NCBI RefSeq assembly: GCF_902706195.1
Contig: NZ_CACSJO010000004.1
Coordinates: 186,001 to 250,000 of the forward strand
Direction of reading: 5' to 3'
Origin: Novosphingobium sp. 18050
GTDB taxonomy: Bacteria > Pseudomonadota > Alphaproteobacteria > Sphingomonadales > Sphingomonadaceae
DNA length: 64,000 nucleotides
Below, one piece after another: positions 34,508 through 43,577 of the stretch (the first letter of the stretch is position 1; each line of letters begins with the position of its first letter). Below the pieces are notes generated by a model. It was given only the letters and a program-made list of their open reading frames with translations, was not told the origin of the DNA and searched no databases. The position numbers were made by a program, and so were the translations under genes.

Positions 34508-36325
34508 ATGAACCGCCTTATTCCCTCGCTTGCAGCCCTCGCGCTTGCCCTCGGCCACAGCGCCGTGATGGCCACGCCCGAGCAGGACATGCGCGCACGG
34601 ACGCCCGAGCAGGAAGTGATCTACTTCGTCCTGCCCGACCGCTTCGAGAACGGCGACCCCTCAAACGACAAGGGCGGCCTCAAGGGAGGCAAGCTGACCA
34701 CCGGATTCGACCCCGCCGACAAGGCCTTCTACCACGGCGGCGACCTCAAGGGCCTGACGCAGAAGCTCGACTATATCGAGGGCCTTGGCGCCAGCGCGAT
34801 CTGGGTCGGCCCGATCTTCAAGAACAAGCCGGTGCAAGGCGCCAAGGGTGAGGAAAGCGCAGGCTACCACGGCTACTGGATCACCGACTTCACGCAGGTA
34901 GACCCGCACCTCGGCACCGTTGCAGACTTCAAGGCGCTGGTCGATGCGGCCCATGCGCGCGGCATGAAGGTCTACATGGACATCATCGCCAACCACACCG
35001 CCGACGTCATCCAGTACAAGGAAGGCGCGGCCGAGAGCTTCCCCTACCGCTCGAAGGCGAACTATCCGTTCTCCACACGCGGCGGCGTCAAGGGACCGGC
35101 AATCAATCCCGGCTTTGCCGGCGACGCAGACCCCGCCGCCGCCAACTGGGCCAAACTGACCGACCCCTCGTTCGCCTATACCCCGCTCGTGCCCAAGGCC
35201 GAGCGCCGCGTAAAAGTGCCCGCCTGGCTCAACGATCCGATCTATTACCACAACCGCGGCAACACCGACTGGAAGGGCGAAAGCGCGCAATACGGCGACT
35301 TCGTGGGGCTCGACGACCTCGCCACCGAAGACCCGCGCGTGGTCGCCGGGATGATCGCGATCTACGGCGACTGGATCGACCGCTTCGGCATCGACGGCTT
35401 CCGCATCGATACCGCCAAACATGTCAATGCCGAGTTCTGGCGCGCTTTCGTCCCCGCCATGATCGCCCGCGCCAAGGCAAAGGGCATCCCCAACTTCCAC
35501 ATCTTCGGCGAAGTCACCACCGGCGATGTCTATGATCCCGCGCTGCTCGCCTCGTGGACGCGCAATTCGGGCCTGCCTGCCGTGCTGGACTTCGGCTTCA
35601 TGCAGGCCGCCATTACCGCCGCCGGCAAAGGCTCGGCCGCAGACCTCGGCCGGATGGTGGAGGACGACGCCCTCTACGAAGGCGGCAAGGCGGCAGCGAT
35701 GCAACTCCCCACGTTCCTGGGCAACCACGACGCCGGGCGCATCGCCATGTTCATCAAGCAGGCGCGCCCCGGTATCTCCGCAGACGAATTGCTTGCCCGT
35801 GACAAACTGGCCCATGCCCTGCTGCTGACCCTGCGCGGCGTGCCGACGATCTATTCGGGCGACGAACAGGGCTTTGTCGGCGAGGGCAACGACCAGCTCG
35901 CGCGGCAAGACATGTTCCCGTCCAAGACGCTCATCTACAACGCGGAAAAGCTCGTTGGCACCGATGCCACCACGGCGCAGGCGAACTTCGACACCGCCCA
36001 TCCGCTCTATACTTTCATCGCCGCCCTATCGAAATTGCGGCGCAGCACCCCGGCGCTGACGTCAGGCCGGACGGTGCTGCGCATCGCGTCCGATGAGCCG
36101 GGCCTGTTCGCCGTCTCGCGCTTCGATCCGAAGGACGGGCGCGAGGTGCTGCTGGCCTACAACACCTCGACCACGGCGATTACCGCGCAGGTTCAGGTCG
36201 ATCCCGCATCGCACCGTTTTGCAGGGCTTGCCGGCAGCGATTGCGCCCCGGAATCCAGCGCTCCCGGCTCTGTTACGGTGACGCTGCCGCCGCTCGGTTT
36301 CGCCGTTTGCGCCGCCCGTCCCTGA
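34508..36325 (+). CDS. Exported alpha-amylase family glycoside hydrolase (GH13)
   Basis: A 605-residue GH13 enzyme. Signal peptide 'LIPSLAALALALGHSAVMA' sends it to the periplasm or surface. The four GH13 motifs are present: 'DIIANHTAD', 'GFRIDTAKH' with nucleophile Asp301, 'FHIFGEV' with acid/base Glu335 and 'FLGNHDAGR' with Asp408. Length and insertions fit neopullulanase- or alpha-amylase-like enzymes acting on maltodextrins. It should cut oligosaccharides brought in by the receptor. It lies 184 bases after the receptor and 48 before the next GH13 gene, probably in one transcript. Confidence 0.92.
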   Translation: MNRLIPSLAALALALGHSAVMATPEQDMRARTPEQEVIYFVLPDRFENGDPSNDKGGLKGGKLTTGFDPADKAFYHGGDLKGLTQKLDYIEGLGASAIWVGPIFKNKPVQGAKGEESAGYHGYWITDFTQVDPHLGTVADFKALVDAAHARGMKVYMDIIANHTADVIQYKEGAAESFPYRSKANYPFSTRGGVKGPAINPGFAGDADPAAANWAKLTDPSFAYTPLVPKAERRVKVPAWLNDPIYYHNRGNTDWKGESAQYGDFVGLDDLATEDPRVVAGMIAIYGDWIDRFGIDGFRIDTAKHVNAEFWRAFVPAMIARAKAKGIPNFHIFGEVTTGDVYDPALLASWTRNSGLPAVLDFGFMQAAITAAGKGSAADLGRMVEDDALYEGGKAAAMQLPTFLGNHDAGRIAMFIKQARPGISADELLARDKLAHALLLTLRGVPTIYSGDEQGFVGEGNDQLARQDMFPSKTLIYNAEKLVGTDATTAQANFDTAHPLYTFIAALSKLRRSTPALTSGRTVLRIASDEPGLFAVSRFDPKDGREVLLAYNTSTTAITAQVQVDPASHRFAGLAGSDCAPESSAPGSVTVTLPPLGFAVCAARP

Positions 36326-36373
36326 CGACACCTAACCGAACCCGAACGACACCTAGATGGCCCGGAACCCGCA

Positions 36374-38005
36374 ATGACGAACACCAATGAGCACGGCCCT
36401 GCCCCCTGGTGGCGCGGCGCCGCGATCTACCAGATCTACCCGCGCAGCTTCTCCGATTCCAACGGCGACGGCATCGGCGACCTGCCCGGCATCACCGCCC
36501 GTCTGGACCATGTCGCCCGCCTTGGCGTGGACGCGATCTGGATCTCGCCGTTCTACGCCTCGCCCATGGCTGACTTCGGCTACGACATTTCCGATTACTG
36601 CGCGGTCGACCCCATGTTCGGCACAATCGAGGATTTCGACGCGCTGATCGCCAAGGCAAATACCCTTGGCCTCAAGGTCATCGTCGATCAGGTCTATGCC
36701 CATACCTCCGACCGTCACCCATGGTTCGCGCAAAGCCGGGCCAACCGCGATAATGCGCGTGCCGACTGGTACGTCTGGGCCGATGCCGGGGCGGACGGTT
36801 CGCCGCCCAATAACTGGCAGTCGGTGTTCGGCGGTCCGGCATGGCGCTGGGATGCGCGGCGCGGTCAGTATTACATGCACAACTTCCTGGCCGAGCAGCC
36901 GCAGCTCAACGTCCACAACCCGGACGTGCAGCAGGCCCTGCTGGATGTGGCGAAATTCTGGCTGGACCGGGGCGTATCGGGCTTTCGCATCGACGCGCTC
37001 AACCACTCGATGCACGACCCTTTGCTGCGCGACAATCCGCCCGCGCCGCAGGACGGCCGTGCACGCACGCGGCCCTATGATTTCCAGCTTCAGGTGCACA
37101 ACCAGTCGCACCCCGACATCATCGGTTTCATCGAGCGGCTGCAGGCCCTGATCGCCTCCTACCCGGACACCTATTCGCTGGCCGAAGTGGGCGGCAAGAA
37201 CGCGGCGCAGGAGATGAAGGATTTCACTCACGGCCCCGCCCGCCTCGACAGCGCCTATGGCTTCGACTTCCTCTATGCCGACAAGCTGACCCCGGCGCGC
37301 ATCGCCGCCGCGCAGGACTTCTGGCCGGATGAGGCAGGCATCGGTTGGCCAAGCTGGGCGTTCGAGAACCACGATGCCCCCCGCGCCCTTTCCCGCTGGT
37401 GCGCGCCGGACCAAATCGAGGCATTCGCGCGAATGAAGGCGATGCTGCTGCTGTCGCTGCGCGGTAATCCAATCCTGTTCCAGGGTGAGGAACTGGGCCT
37501 GCTGCAGGACGAGATTCCCTTCGAGCAACTCCGCGATCCCGAGGCCATCGCCAACTGGCCCCTCACCCTGTCACGCGACGGCGTTCGCACCCCGCTTCCG
37601 TGGGCGACGCAGGACGAGCATGGCGGCTTCACCAGTGGGTCCAATGGCGCCACGCCGTGGCTGCCGCTGAGCGCGCAGAACCTTGAACGAGCAGTGGACC
37701 GGCAGGAGGCCGATCCCGCATCGCTGCTTAACCTGACGCGCCATTTGCTGCACCTTCGCAGCGATAGCGCGCCGCTGCGCCGCGGTTCCTGCGACGTGCT
37801 GGTGGCGGACGAAACCCGCCTCGTGCTGCGCCGCATTGCCGAGGGCAAAAGCGTCCTCGCCGCATTCAACATGGGAGCCGATGCTGCAGCATGGCCCACT
37901 GAAATCGCCGCGTCCGGCCGCGTCCTCGCGGCCGTGAACGGGGCAGACCCCGGCACGCTGCCCGCATGGGGCGGCGTGTGGATCATCGAAGGAGAACAGG
38001 CATGA
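36374..38005 (+). CDS. Alpha-glucosidase, GH13 (cytoplasmic, GH13_23-like)
   Basis: A 543-residue enzyme with no signal peptide. 'YQIYPRSFSDSNGDGIGDL' is the family start; motif I reads 'DQVYAHTSD', motif II 'GFRIDALNH' with nucleophile Asp207, motif III 'LAEVGG' with Glu271, and motif IV 'FENHDAPR' with Asp334. 'DQVYAHTS' and 'LAEVGG' fit the alpha-glucosidase subfamily of Xanthomonas and Caulobacter type. It should hydrolyse maltose and short malto-oligosaccharides in the cytoplasm after MFS import. Its end overlaps the GH97 start by ATGA. Confidence 0.93.
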   Translation: MTNTNEHGPAPWWRGAAIYQIYPRSFSDSNGDGIGDLPGITARLDHVARLGVDAIWISPFYASPMADFGYDISDYCAVDPMFGTIEDFDALIAKANTLGLKVIVDQVYAHTSDRHPWFAQSRANRDNARADWYVWADAGADGSPPNNWQSVFGGPAWRWDARRGQYYMHNFLAEQPQLNVHNPDVQQALLDVAKFWLDRGVSGFRIDALNHSMHDPLLRDNPPAPQDGRARTRPYDFQLQVHNQSHPDIIGFIERLQALIASYPDTYSLAEVGGKNAAQEMKDFTHGPARLDSAYGFDFLYADKLTPARIAAAQDFWPDEAGIGWPSWAFENHDAPRALSRWCAPDQIEAFARMKAMLLLSLRGNPILFQGEELGLLQDEIPFEQLRDPEAIANWPLTLSRDGVRTPLPWATQDEHGGFTSGSNGATPWLPLSAQNLERAVDRQEADPASLLNLTRHLLHLRSDSAPLRRGSCDVLVADETRLVLRRIAEGKSVLAAFNMGADAAAWPTEIAASGRVLAAVNGADPGTLPAWGGVWIIEGEQA

Positions 38006-40065
38006 AACCGCTCAATCTGCTGGCCACCGCCGGCCTGACTTTCGCCGCGTTCGCCGCCCATCCCGCTATGGCTGAAGATGCCAAGACCGTCACCGCCGCC
38101 TCGCCCGATGGCAGCATCGTGCTCACCGTCAGCACCGACAATGACAGCCGCCCGACCTACACGATCTCGCGCAAGGGCAAGCTGCTGATCGCACCGAGCA
38201 AGCTGGGCTTCGTCCTGACCGACGGCCTCAACATGGCGCGCGGCTTTGCCATCACCAGCAGCGAAACCGCCAGGGGCAACGACACCTGGGAACAGCCCTG
38301 GGGCGAGCGACGGTTTGTGAAGGACACCTACAACCAGCTCACCGTGCGCTTCCAGCAAGGGGCGACTTACGGCGAGCGGCGCATGAACGTAACCTTCCGC
38401 CTGTTCGATAACGGCGTGGGTTTCCGCTACGAAGTGCCTCAGCAGCCGGGCCTCAAGACGATGAAGATCGCCGAGGAAACCACCGAATTCGACATCGTCC
38501 CCAAGGGCACTGCATGGTGGATTCCCGGCGGCGAATGGAACCGCTACGAGCAGGTCTACCAGAAGACCCCGATCGACGCCGTTTCCACCGCGCACACGCC
38601 GATCACCATGAAGCTGGACGACGGCACCCATCTTTCCTTCCACGAAGCGGCGCTGGTCGATTACGCCGGCTACTGGTTCAAGCGCGCGGACGGGCAGAAA
38701 TTCCGCACCACCCTCTCGCCTTCTTCTCGCGGGGCCCGCGTGGTCCGCGACCTGCCTTTCGCCACCCCCTGGCGCACGATGCGCATCGCTGACGATGCGG
38801 CGGGGCTGGTCGACAACGACCTCGAACTTAACCTTAACGAACCCAACAAGCTGGGCGATGTGAGCTGGGTGAAGCCCGCGCGCTACATCGGCATTTGGTG
38901 GGGTATGATCCGCAACGACTGGAGCTGGGCGGAAGGGGCGAAGCACGGCGCCACCACCGAGCGCACCAAGCAGTACATCGATTATGCTGCGCAGCATGGC
39001 TTCCGGGGCGTGCTGGTGGAAGGCTGGAACAAGGGCTGGAACGGCGACTGGTTCGGTCACGGCGACGAGTTCAGCTTCACCCAGGCGACCCCCGATTTCG
39101 ATATCGAGGCGATCACCAGATATGCCCGCAAGAAGGGCGTGCGCCTGATCGGTCACCACGAAACGGGCGGCAACATCGCCAACTACGAAGCACACATGGA
39201 CGAGGGTTTCGCCCTGTACCAGAAGCTGGGCGTGGACGTGGTCAAGACCGGCTACGTCGCGGACGGCGGCGGCATCATTGCCAACACCGATGCGCCGGGC
39301 GCTGCGGCCGGGCCGCTGCGCATGGAATGGCATGACGGCCAGCGCATGGTGCAGCATCACCTCGCCGTGGTGCAGGATGCGGCCAGGCACCACATCGCCA
39401 TCGACGCGCACGAACCGGTCAAGGACACCGGCCTGCGCCGCACTTATCCCAACTGGGTATCGCGCGAAGGCGCGCGCGGCATGGAATACAACGCCTGGGG
39501 CACTTTCGCCAACGGGCCGGAGCACGAGCCTACTCTGGTCTATACCCGGATGCTGTCCGGCCCGATGGACTTCACGCCGGGCGTACTGAGCCTGGAAGGC
39601 GCCAACGGCCCGCTGGCCTCCACCCTGGCCAAGCAGCTCGGGCTGTATATGGCAATCTACTCGCCGATCCAGATGGCCGCGGACTTCATCGAGCAGTTGG
39701 ACAAGTACCCGCGCGAGATGAACTTCATCGAGTCCGTCCCCACCGACTGGTCGGAAAGCCACCTCATCGCCGGCGAAGTGGGCGACTATGCGATCTTCGC
39801 GCGCAAGGACCGGAATTCGCAGCGCTGGTTCGTCGGCGGCGTCAACGATGCCACGGCGCGCACGGTGACGCTGAAGTTCGACTTCCTCGACGCGGGCAAG
39901 AGCTACAAGGCCAGCGTCTGGAAGGATGGCGAAGGCGCCACCTACCTCACCGAGGCCCGCCACAGGATCGCCTACGACACCAGGACCGTGCGCAAGGGCG
40001 ATACGATGGACGTGTGGCTGGCCCCCGGTGGCGGCACGGCCATCAGGCTTGAGCCGGGCCGCTAA
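38002..40065 (+). CDS. GH97 family alpha-glucosidase (SusB-like), exported
   Basis: A 687-residue GH97 protein: signal peptide 'LATAGLTFAAFAAHPAMA', an N-terminal beta-sandwich ('SPDGSIVLTVSTDNDSRPTY') and a catalytic barrel ('GFRGVLVEGWNKGWNGDW', 'IGHHETGGN', 'VDVVKTGYVADGG', 'NFIESVPTDWSES'). The Glu residues in 'HHETGG' and 'FIESVP' sit where inverting SusB-type members have their catalytic Glu residues, so an inverting alpha-glucosidase is likely; the exact assignment needs alignment. It acts in the periplasm on maltodextrins. Start ATG 38002 overlaps the GH13 stop (ATGA). A strong terminator follows. Confidence 0.92.
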   Translation: MKPLNLLATAGLTFAAFAAHPAMAEDAKTVTAASPDGSIVLTVSTDNDSRPTYTISRKGKLLIAPSKLGFVLTDGLNMARGFAITSSETARGNDTWEQPWGERRFVKDTYNQLTVRFQQGATYGERRMNVTFRLFDNGVGFRYEVPQQPGLKTMKIAEETTEFDIVPKGTAWWIPGGEWNRYEQVYQKTPIDAVSTAHTPITMKLDDGTHLSFHEAALVDYAGYWFKRADGQKFRTTLSPSSRGARVVRDLPFATPWRTMRIADDAAGLVDNDLELNLNEPNKLGDVSWVKPARYIGIWWGMIRNDWSWAEGAKHGATTERTKQYIDYAAQHGFRGVLVEGWNKGWNGDWFGHGDEFSFTQATPDFDIEAITRYARKKGVRLIGHHETGGNIANYEAHMDEGFALYQKLGVDVVKTGYVADGGGIIANTDAPGAAAGPLRMEWHDGQRMVQHHLAVVQDAARHHIAIDAHEPVKDTGLRRTYPNWVSREGARGMEYNAWGTFANGPEHEPTLVYTRMLSGPMDFTPGVLSLEGANGPLASTLAKQLGLYMAIYSPIQMAADFIEQLDKYPREMNFIESVPTDWSESHLIAGEVGDYAIFARKDRNSQRWFVGGVNDATARTVTLKFDFLDAGKSYKASVWKDGEGATYLTEARHRIAYDTRTVRKGDTMDVWLAPGGGTAIRLEPGR

Positions 40066-40070
40066 AAGAA

Positions 40071-40109
40071 AAACCGTCGTCCCCGTGCAGGCGGAGACGA
40101 CGGTTTTTT
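40071..40109. terminator. Strong rho-independent terminator, bidirectional
   Basis: AAACCGTCGTC (40071-40081) pairs with GACGACGGTTT (40096-40106), 14-nt loop, followed by a T-run to 40109 on plus; the A-run on the other side gives a T-run on minus. It separates the GH97 gene from the convergent Tad genes. Confidence 0.93.
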
Positions 40110-40128
40110 CCAACTCACCGGTATCAAC

Positions 40129-40797
40129 TTACGAACAGCTGGTATCGGTGTTGGTGGGCGTAATGCCGGGAGTCAGGTTGCGGTCGTCGCGGATCATGAA
40201 CGCAGCCTCGCGGTGGAAGCTGGGATTGCCCGCGAACATCGAGCCGAACAGCGGCTGATAGGTATAATAGATCTCGACGTACATCACCGCCGAGCCATCG
40301 ACTGCGGTGATCAGCGGGTTGCCCATGCCGGCCAGTGTCGTGCCGGTCAGGCCGGTCCCGGTCTTGCCATACTTCGAATTGGCCTTGAGGCTACCTTTGC
40401 AGCGCTGCCAGTGGATGTACTGGCGCCCGGTCGCGGAATCGCGCTCCAGGCTGGAAAGGATGATCCGGCCATTGGCCTCGAAATTGAAGGCCGCCCCCTC
40501 GACAAGAGCGCCGGTCATGATCGAATCGATCTGGGTCTGGGTCACGGTGGGCGTCACCGCGCTGTTGTCCGTCTGGCCCAGGCGCGAGGCGTTGTCGGCA
40601 ACCGAGGTGGCCATCTGCCCGATCTGCATGTTCACGGTCGCCATCGTCGCCAGTTCGGTGCCGTAAAAGCCCAGCGTGATGAGGACGGGCAGGATCAGCG
40701 CGAATTCGAGGAAGGAAACGCCGCGCCGGTCCTCGCGCAGCCGCTGCGCCAGCGAGCCCAGCCGCAGCATGGTACGGTCGGGAAGTCTCACGAACAT
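40129..40797 (-). CDS. TadE-like pilus assembly protein (second pseudopilin)
   Basis: A 222-residue protein with a TadE N-terminus: a short basic leader, 'RRGVSFLEFALILPVLITLG' (Glu in the pilin-like motif), then a hydrophobic helix of about 18 residues. The remainder is exported and contains two Cys ('RCKG' and the C-terminal 'SCS') that may form a disulfide. TadE proteins are minor pseudopilins of Flp/Tad systems. Its start overlaps the previous TadE stop by 10 nt, so the three genes form a tight operon. No TadA ATPase, TadB/C or flp pilin is in view. Confidence 0.88.
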   Translation of the reverse strand: MFVRLPDRTMLRLGSLAQRLREDRRGVSFLEFALILPVLITLGFYGTELATMATVNMQIGQMATSVADNASRLGQTDNSAVTPTVTQTQIDSIMTGALVEGAAFNFEANGRIILSSLERDSATGRQYIHWQRCKGSLKANSKYGKTGTGLTGTTLAGMGNPLITAVDGSAVMYVEIYYTYQPLFGSMFAGNPSFHREAAFMIRDDRNLTPGITPTNTDTSCS

Positions 40798-41393
40798 ATC
40801 CCCGCAGCCGAACCGTACTTCTCCTGAAGTGCGTAAGGCTGGTTCTTGCTGACCGCACTGGCGATCAGGGTGCGGGCGTTCTTCGCGTTGCTTACGAACG
40901 GGTTCACGAAGATCGGCGTGTAAGTCACGGTCACCGTGTAAAGCACGACGTCATTGGCGCCGCCATTGTCGGTGGTGCCGATGTCCGCATCCCAGCGACC
41001 GTTCTTGTTTTCGTCGGTGTAGCTTTCGGAATTGTCGCAGATACCGTTGCCGTTCTTGTCGTTCCACGCCTCGGCCCGCTTGATATCGGCGAAGTCGTAA
41101 TAGCTGACGCGCTTACTGGTGACCGTTGCGCCCGGTGCCACGCCCTGGACCAGGCCGGTTACATAGGTATCCGCCTTGGCAGTGTCGGCGATTTCAAGGG
41201 CACCGATGCGTGCGGCCTGGTTCACCGCGCCGTGCAGCACCGCGTTGAGATAGGCCATGTGGCCCATGTCGTAGATGCCGATCAGCAGCATGAAGAGCAC
41301 CGGCGCCGTTACCGCGAACTCGATCGCAGTCACGCCGCGCCGATCGCCCCGCAAGGCACGCAGCGCTTCACGCACGAGGGGCGCCCTCGTCAC
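40788..41393 (-). CDS. TadE-like pseudopilin with two EF-hand-like loops
   Basis: A 201-residue protein with TadE motif 'RRGVTAIEFAVTAPVLFMLL' near residues 18-37. The exported part contains 'DKNGNGICDNSE', a full EF-hand loop pattern (D1, N3, N5, G6, D9, E12), and 'DENKNGRWDAD', a second DxNxNGxxD loop 9 residues later. Both suggest calcium binding. It starts with GTG 41393 inside the TadG stop (GTGA). The Ca loop insert is not a general TadE feature to my knowledge. Confidence 0.87.
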   Translation of the reverse strand: MTRAPLVREALRALRGDRRGVTAIEFAVTAPVLFMLLIGIYDMGHMAYLNAVLHGAVNQAARIGALEIADTAKADTYVTGLVQGVAPGATVTSKRVSYYDFADIKRAEAWNDKNGNGICDNSESYTDENKNGRWDADIGTTDNGGANDVVLYTVTVTYTPIFVNPFVSNAKNARTLIASAVSKNQPYALQEKYGSAAGICS

Positions 41394-43156
41394 TCGACGA
41401 CCCTCAACTCACCCACCTGCTTGGCGATTTCCTGGAACGCGGAGTTCAGCTCGGCGGCATTGCCCGCGACGTAGGAGCTGCTGTCCGAAGCGCAAGCCTT
41501 CAGGTCATCGTTCAGCGCCGCAGTGAAGGCCACGACCCAGATGCGGATGCCCTTGTCCTTGATCGCCTCGCACACAGCGCGGAAGCGGGCCGTATGGCGC
41601 GCCTCGTCGTTGGTGGTGCCGTCGCTGGTGACGCGGCGGTCCCAGTACTCCATGCCCCAGGCCTGCTGGATATAGGCGTTGGGCTCCATTTCGCCGTCGG
41701 TCATGAAGATGAGGTGACGCGCCACTTCGCCGCCGTTGTCGGGATCGTCGTTTACCAGGCCCCTCCACAGACCCTGCGGCGAAAGCATGCGCCCACCCCA
41801 GATCATGCCGATGTCGAGGTAGGTGCCACCGATCGGCGTAAGAGAATCCGCAACTTTGGCGAAACCGTCCTTGTCCATCGCTTTGAGCAACTGCGCCTCG
41901 GCCGGGCAATACAGTGTCGTCTTGGCGCCGTAGGCAGAGTTGCTCGTCGTGTATCGGTTCGAACTGGTATATCGGTAATAGGCGACTTCCGGCCACATCG
42001 GCGCCCACTTGGTCTTGTCGTCCGAACCTGGAATCCCGTCGAGGTTGAGGTCGAGCGCGCCGGTCGGCGTGATGCCGGTGGCGGACGAATAGGAGAAGTT
42101 CGACTGCGCGATGGTGCTGCGTTCTTCGATGCAGCCTCCCCACGTCGACGAAACGTTGGCCCCGCCGCTGCCGGTGCGCGTCGTTACCTTGTTGAACTTC
42201 TTGTAGGCACTGGTGTCATAGGTCTCAGGCCGGTAATTGAAGGCGTAGGGACGCGTCGTGGTGCGCGAGTAAATGTAGTAAGACCCCGATTGACGGCAAG
42301 AGTATTCCGTCCGCTGCTGCTTCGACTGACCCGATACATCCGAAAAATCGGTCGTTGACGGCAAATCGGAACTACACTTCGAAGACGACGAATAGGATTT
42401 GCTCGAATAGAGCTTCCAGTCAGTGCTCGTATCGTTATCGTCGGTCGTGCCGGGTTCCCAAACGCGGGACTGGTACTGGCGCGAGTCGACAAGATAGCGC
42501 GGGTCGAGATCGTTGATCAGGCGGCCGACATTGACGGTCGAACTGAACGGCACGAAACCATAGCGCACGCGCGCGTTGCTGGCGCCGGTCGCGGCCGACA
42601 TCGTCTGGTAAAAGTTCTTCACCGCCGCCCGCAGCGCCTCAATTCGCGTCTGCCCGCCCGAAAGCGAATTGGCCATCGAGCCCGTGGTATCGAGCACCAT
42701 CATGATATCGGCATTGCCCACACCCATCGAACTGCCGCAGGTAACGGTGACGGTGATCGTTTCCTTGCCGAAGACACGCATCAGAAGCGTATCGAGCACG
42801 GTCGACGCCGTCGCTGTGATGGTGTTGCCGTCGTCGGAAGAAACGGCGTCGAACTTCGTCTGGCTCGTGGTCTGCGCGTTCTCGTTGTAGTTCGTCTTGA
42901 AATAAGCGTTGGCGGCATTCTTGGACGCGGTGTCCCAGCCGTTCGTGGTCACCGTGCGGCGGCCCGCCAGCACGCCGGCGTCACAGGCCGTCTGGAGCTG
43001 TTCCTTGGCGAGATAATTGCGGCTGAGATCGACGGCGGAGCCAATGACGGCAACTCCGACGAGCAAGCCGATCGCCGCGATGGGCAGTACGTTACCCGCT
43101 GTATCGCGCAGCAGTTCGCGGACCGGCCGCATGTCGATTTTTGGTGCTTGCCCCAT
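41390..43156 (-). CDS. TadG-like protein with von Willebrand factor A domain
   Basis: A 588-residue protein: TadE/G N-terminal helix ('NVLPIAAIGLLVGVAVIGSAVDLSRNYL'), then a vWA domain beginning 'DIMMVLDTTGSMANS' (MIDAS DxTxS) with a later 'HLIFMTDGEMEPN'. A Ser/Thr/Tyr-rich, low-complexity stretch occupies roughly residues 250-320 ('SYSSSSKCSSD'). It ends with 'AGNAAELNSAFQEIAKQVGELRV', typical of TadG. It probably sits in the outer part of the Tad apparatus. It is the first gene of the minus-strand triple; its promoter lies within 43157-43577. Confidence 0.9.
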   Translation of the reverse strand: MGQAPKIDMRPVRELLRDTAGNVLPIAAIGLLVGVAVIGSAVDLSRNYLAKEQLQTACDAGVLAGRRTVTTNGWDTASKNAANAYFKTNYNENAQTTSQTKFDAVSSDDGNTITATASTVLDTLLMRVFGKETITVTVTCGSSMGVGNADIMMVLDTTGSMANSLSGGQTRIEALRAAVKNFYQTMSAATGASNARVRYGFVPFSSTVNVGRLINDLDPRYLVDSRQYQSRVWEPGTTDDNDTSTDWKLYSSKSYSSSSKCSSDLPSTTDFSDVSGQSKQQRTEYSCRQSGSYYIYSRTTTRPYAFNYRPETYDTSAYKKFNKVTTRTGSGGANVSSTWGGCIEERSTIAQSNFSYSSATGITPTGALDLNLDGIPGSDDKTKWAPMWPEVAYYRYTSSNRYTTSNSAYGAKTTLYCPAEAQLLKAMDKDGFAKVADSLTPIGGTYLDIGMIWGGRMLSPQGLWRGLVNDDPDNGGEVARHLIFMTDGEMEPNAYIQQAWGMEYWDRRVTSDGTTNDEARHTARFRAVCEAIKDKGIRIWVVAFTAALNDDLKACASDSSSYVAGNAAELNSAFQEIAKQVGELRVVE

Positions 43157-43577
43157 CGTGTAAACCAGACTCGCTCTTGGAATTTCCCCGATAATCTCCG
43201 GGTCCTACCAGCAATGTCTTAAGGAAGTTTTCTGCCGTCACGGCGGGAACCAAAGCGGGGTGCCGCGCGTTGCCATGCCCGATCCGGGGATCGCGCGCGC
43301 CAGGGGCGCACGGTCCGCACTGGCACCGGCATCCCCGCACGGCCTTACAACGGCGCTGGATACCAAATGAAGAATGCGCGCAGTTTCGATTACCCGAAAA
43401 CTTTATCCACCCTGCCATCCATTCTGCTACATGCCGCTCCCACGCTCCGGCACCGTACCCACGGCCTGCCGGCGCGATGCTTGCCTTCCGGCGGTTTCCC
43501 TGTCCTTGGCCCATTCGGGCCGGGCCGCAAGGAGACGATCCCGCGCCGCACTATCCACAACGTGCAGGAGGCAGCCA
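43157..43577. other. 421-bp divergent intergenic region before TadG and the HWE kinase
   Basis: No gene supported. It contains a candidate EcfG promoter on plus (43246-43271), two DnaA-box-like 8-mers (43403-43410 and 43552-43559) that I do not take as an origin, and the ribosome site AGGAGG just before the kinase TTG start. Confidence 0.5.
43246..43271 (+). promoter_or_regulatory. Candidate EcfG general-stress promoter
   Basis: GGAAC (43246-43250), 17-bp spacer, CGTT (43268-43271). The consensus for alphaproteobacterial sigma EcfG is GGAAC-N16-17-CGTT. It points toward the HWE kinase about 300 bp downstream. A match could be chance; transcript mapping would decide. Confidence 0.4.

Noticed and set aside
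37273..40113. 946-codon open frame antisense to the GH13 and GH97 genes
   Set aside because: It is the mirror of two genes with clear enzyme motifs. High-GC codon bias keeps antisense frames open, and this one has no domain signature or ribosome site.
43403..43559. Two DnaA-box-like 8-mers as a possible replication origin
   Set aside because: Only two imperfect boxes, no AT-rich unwinding zone and no origin-linked genes nearby.
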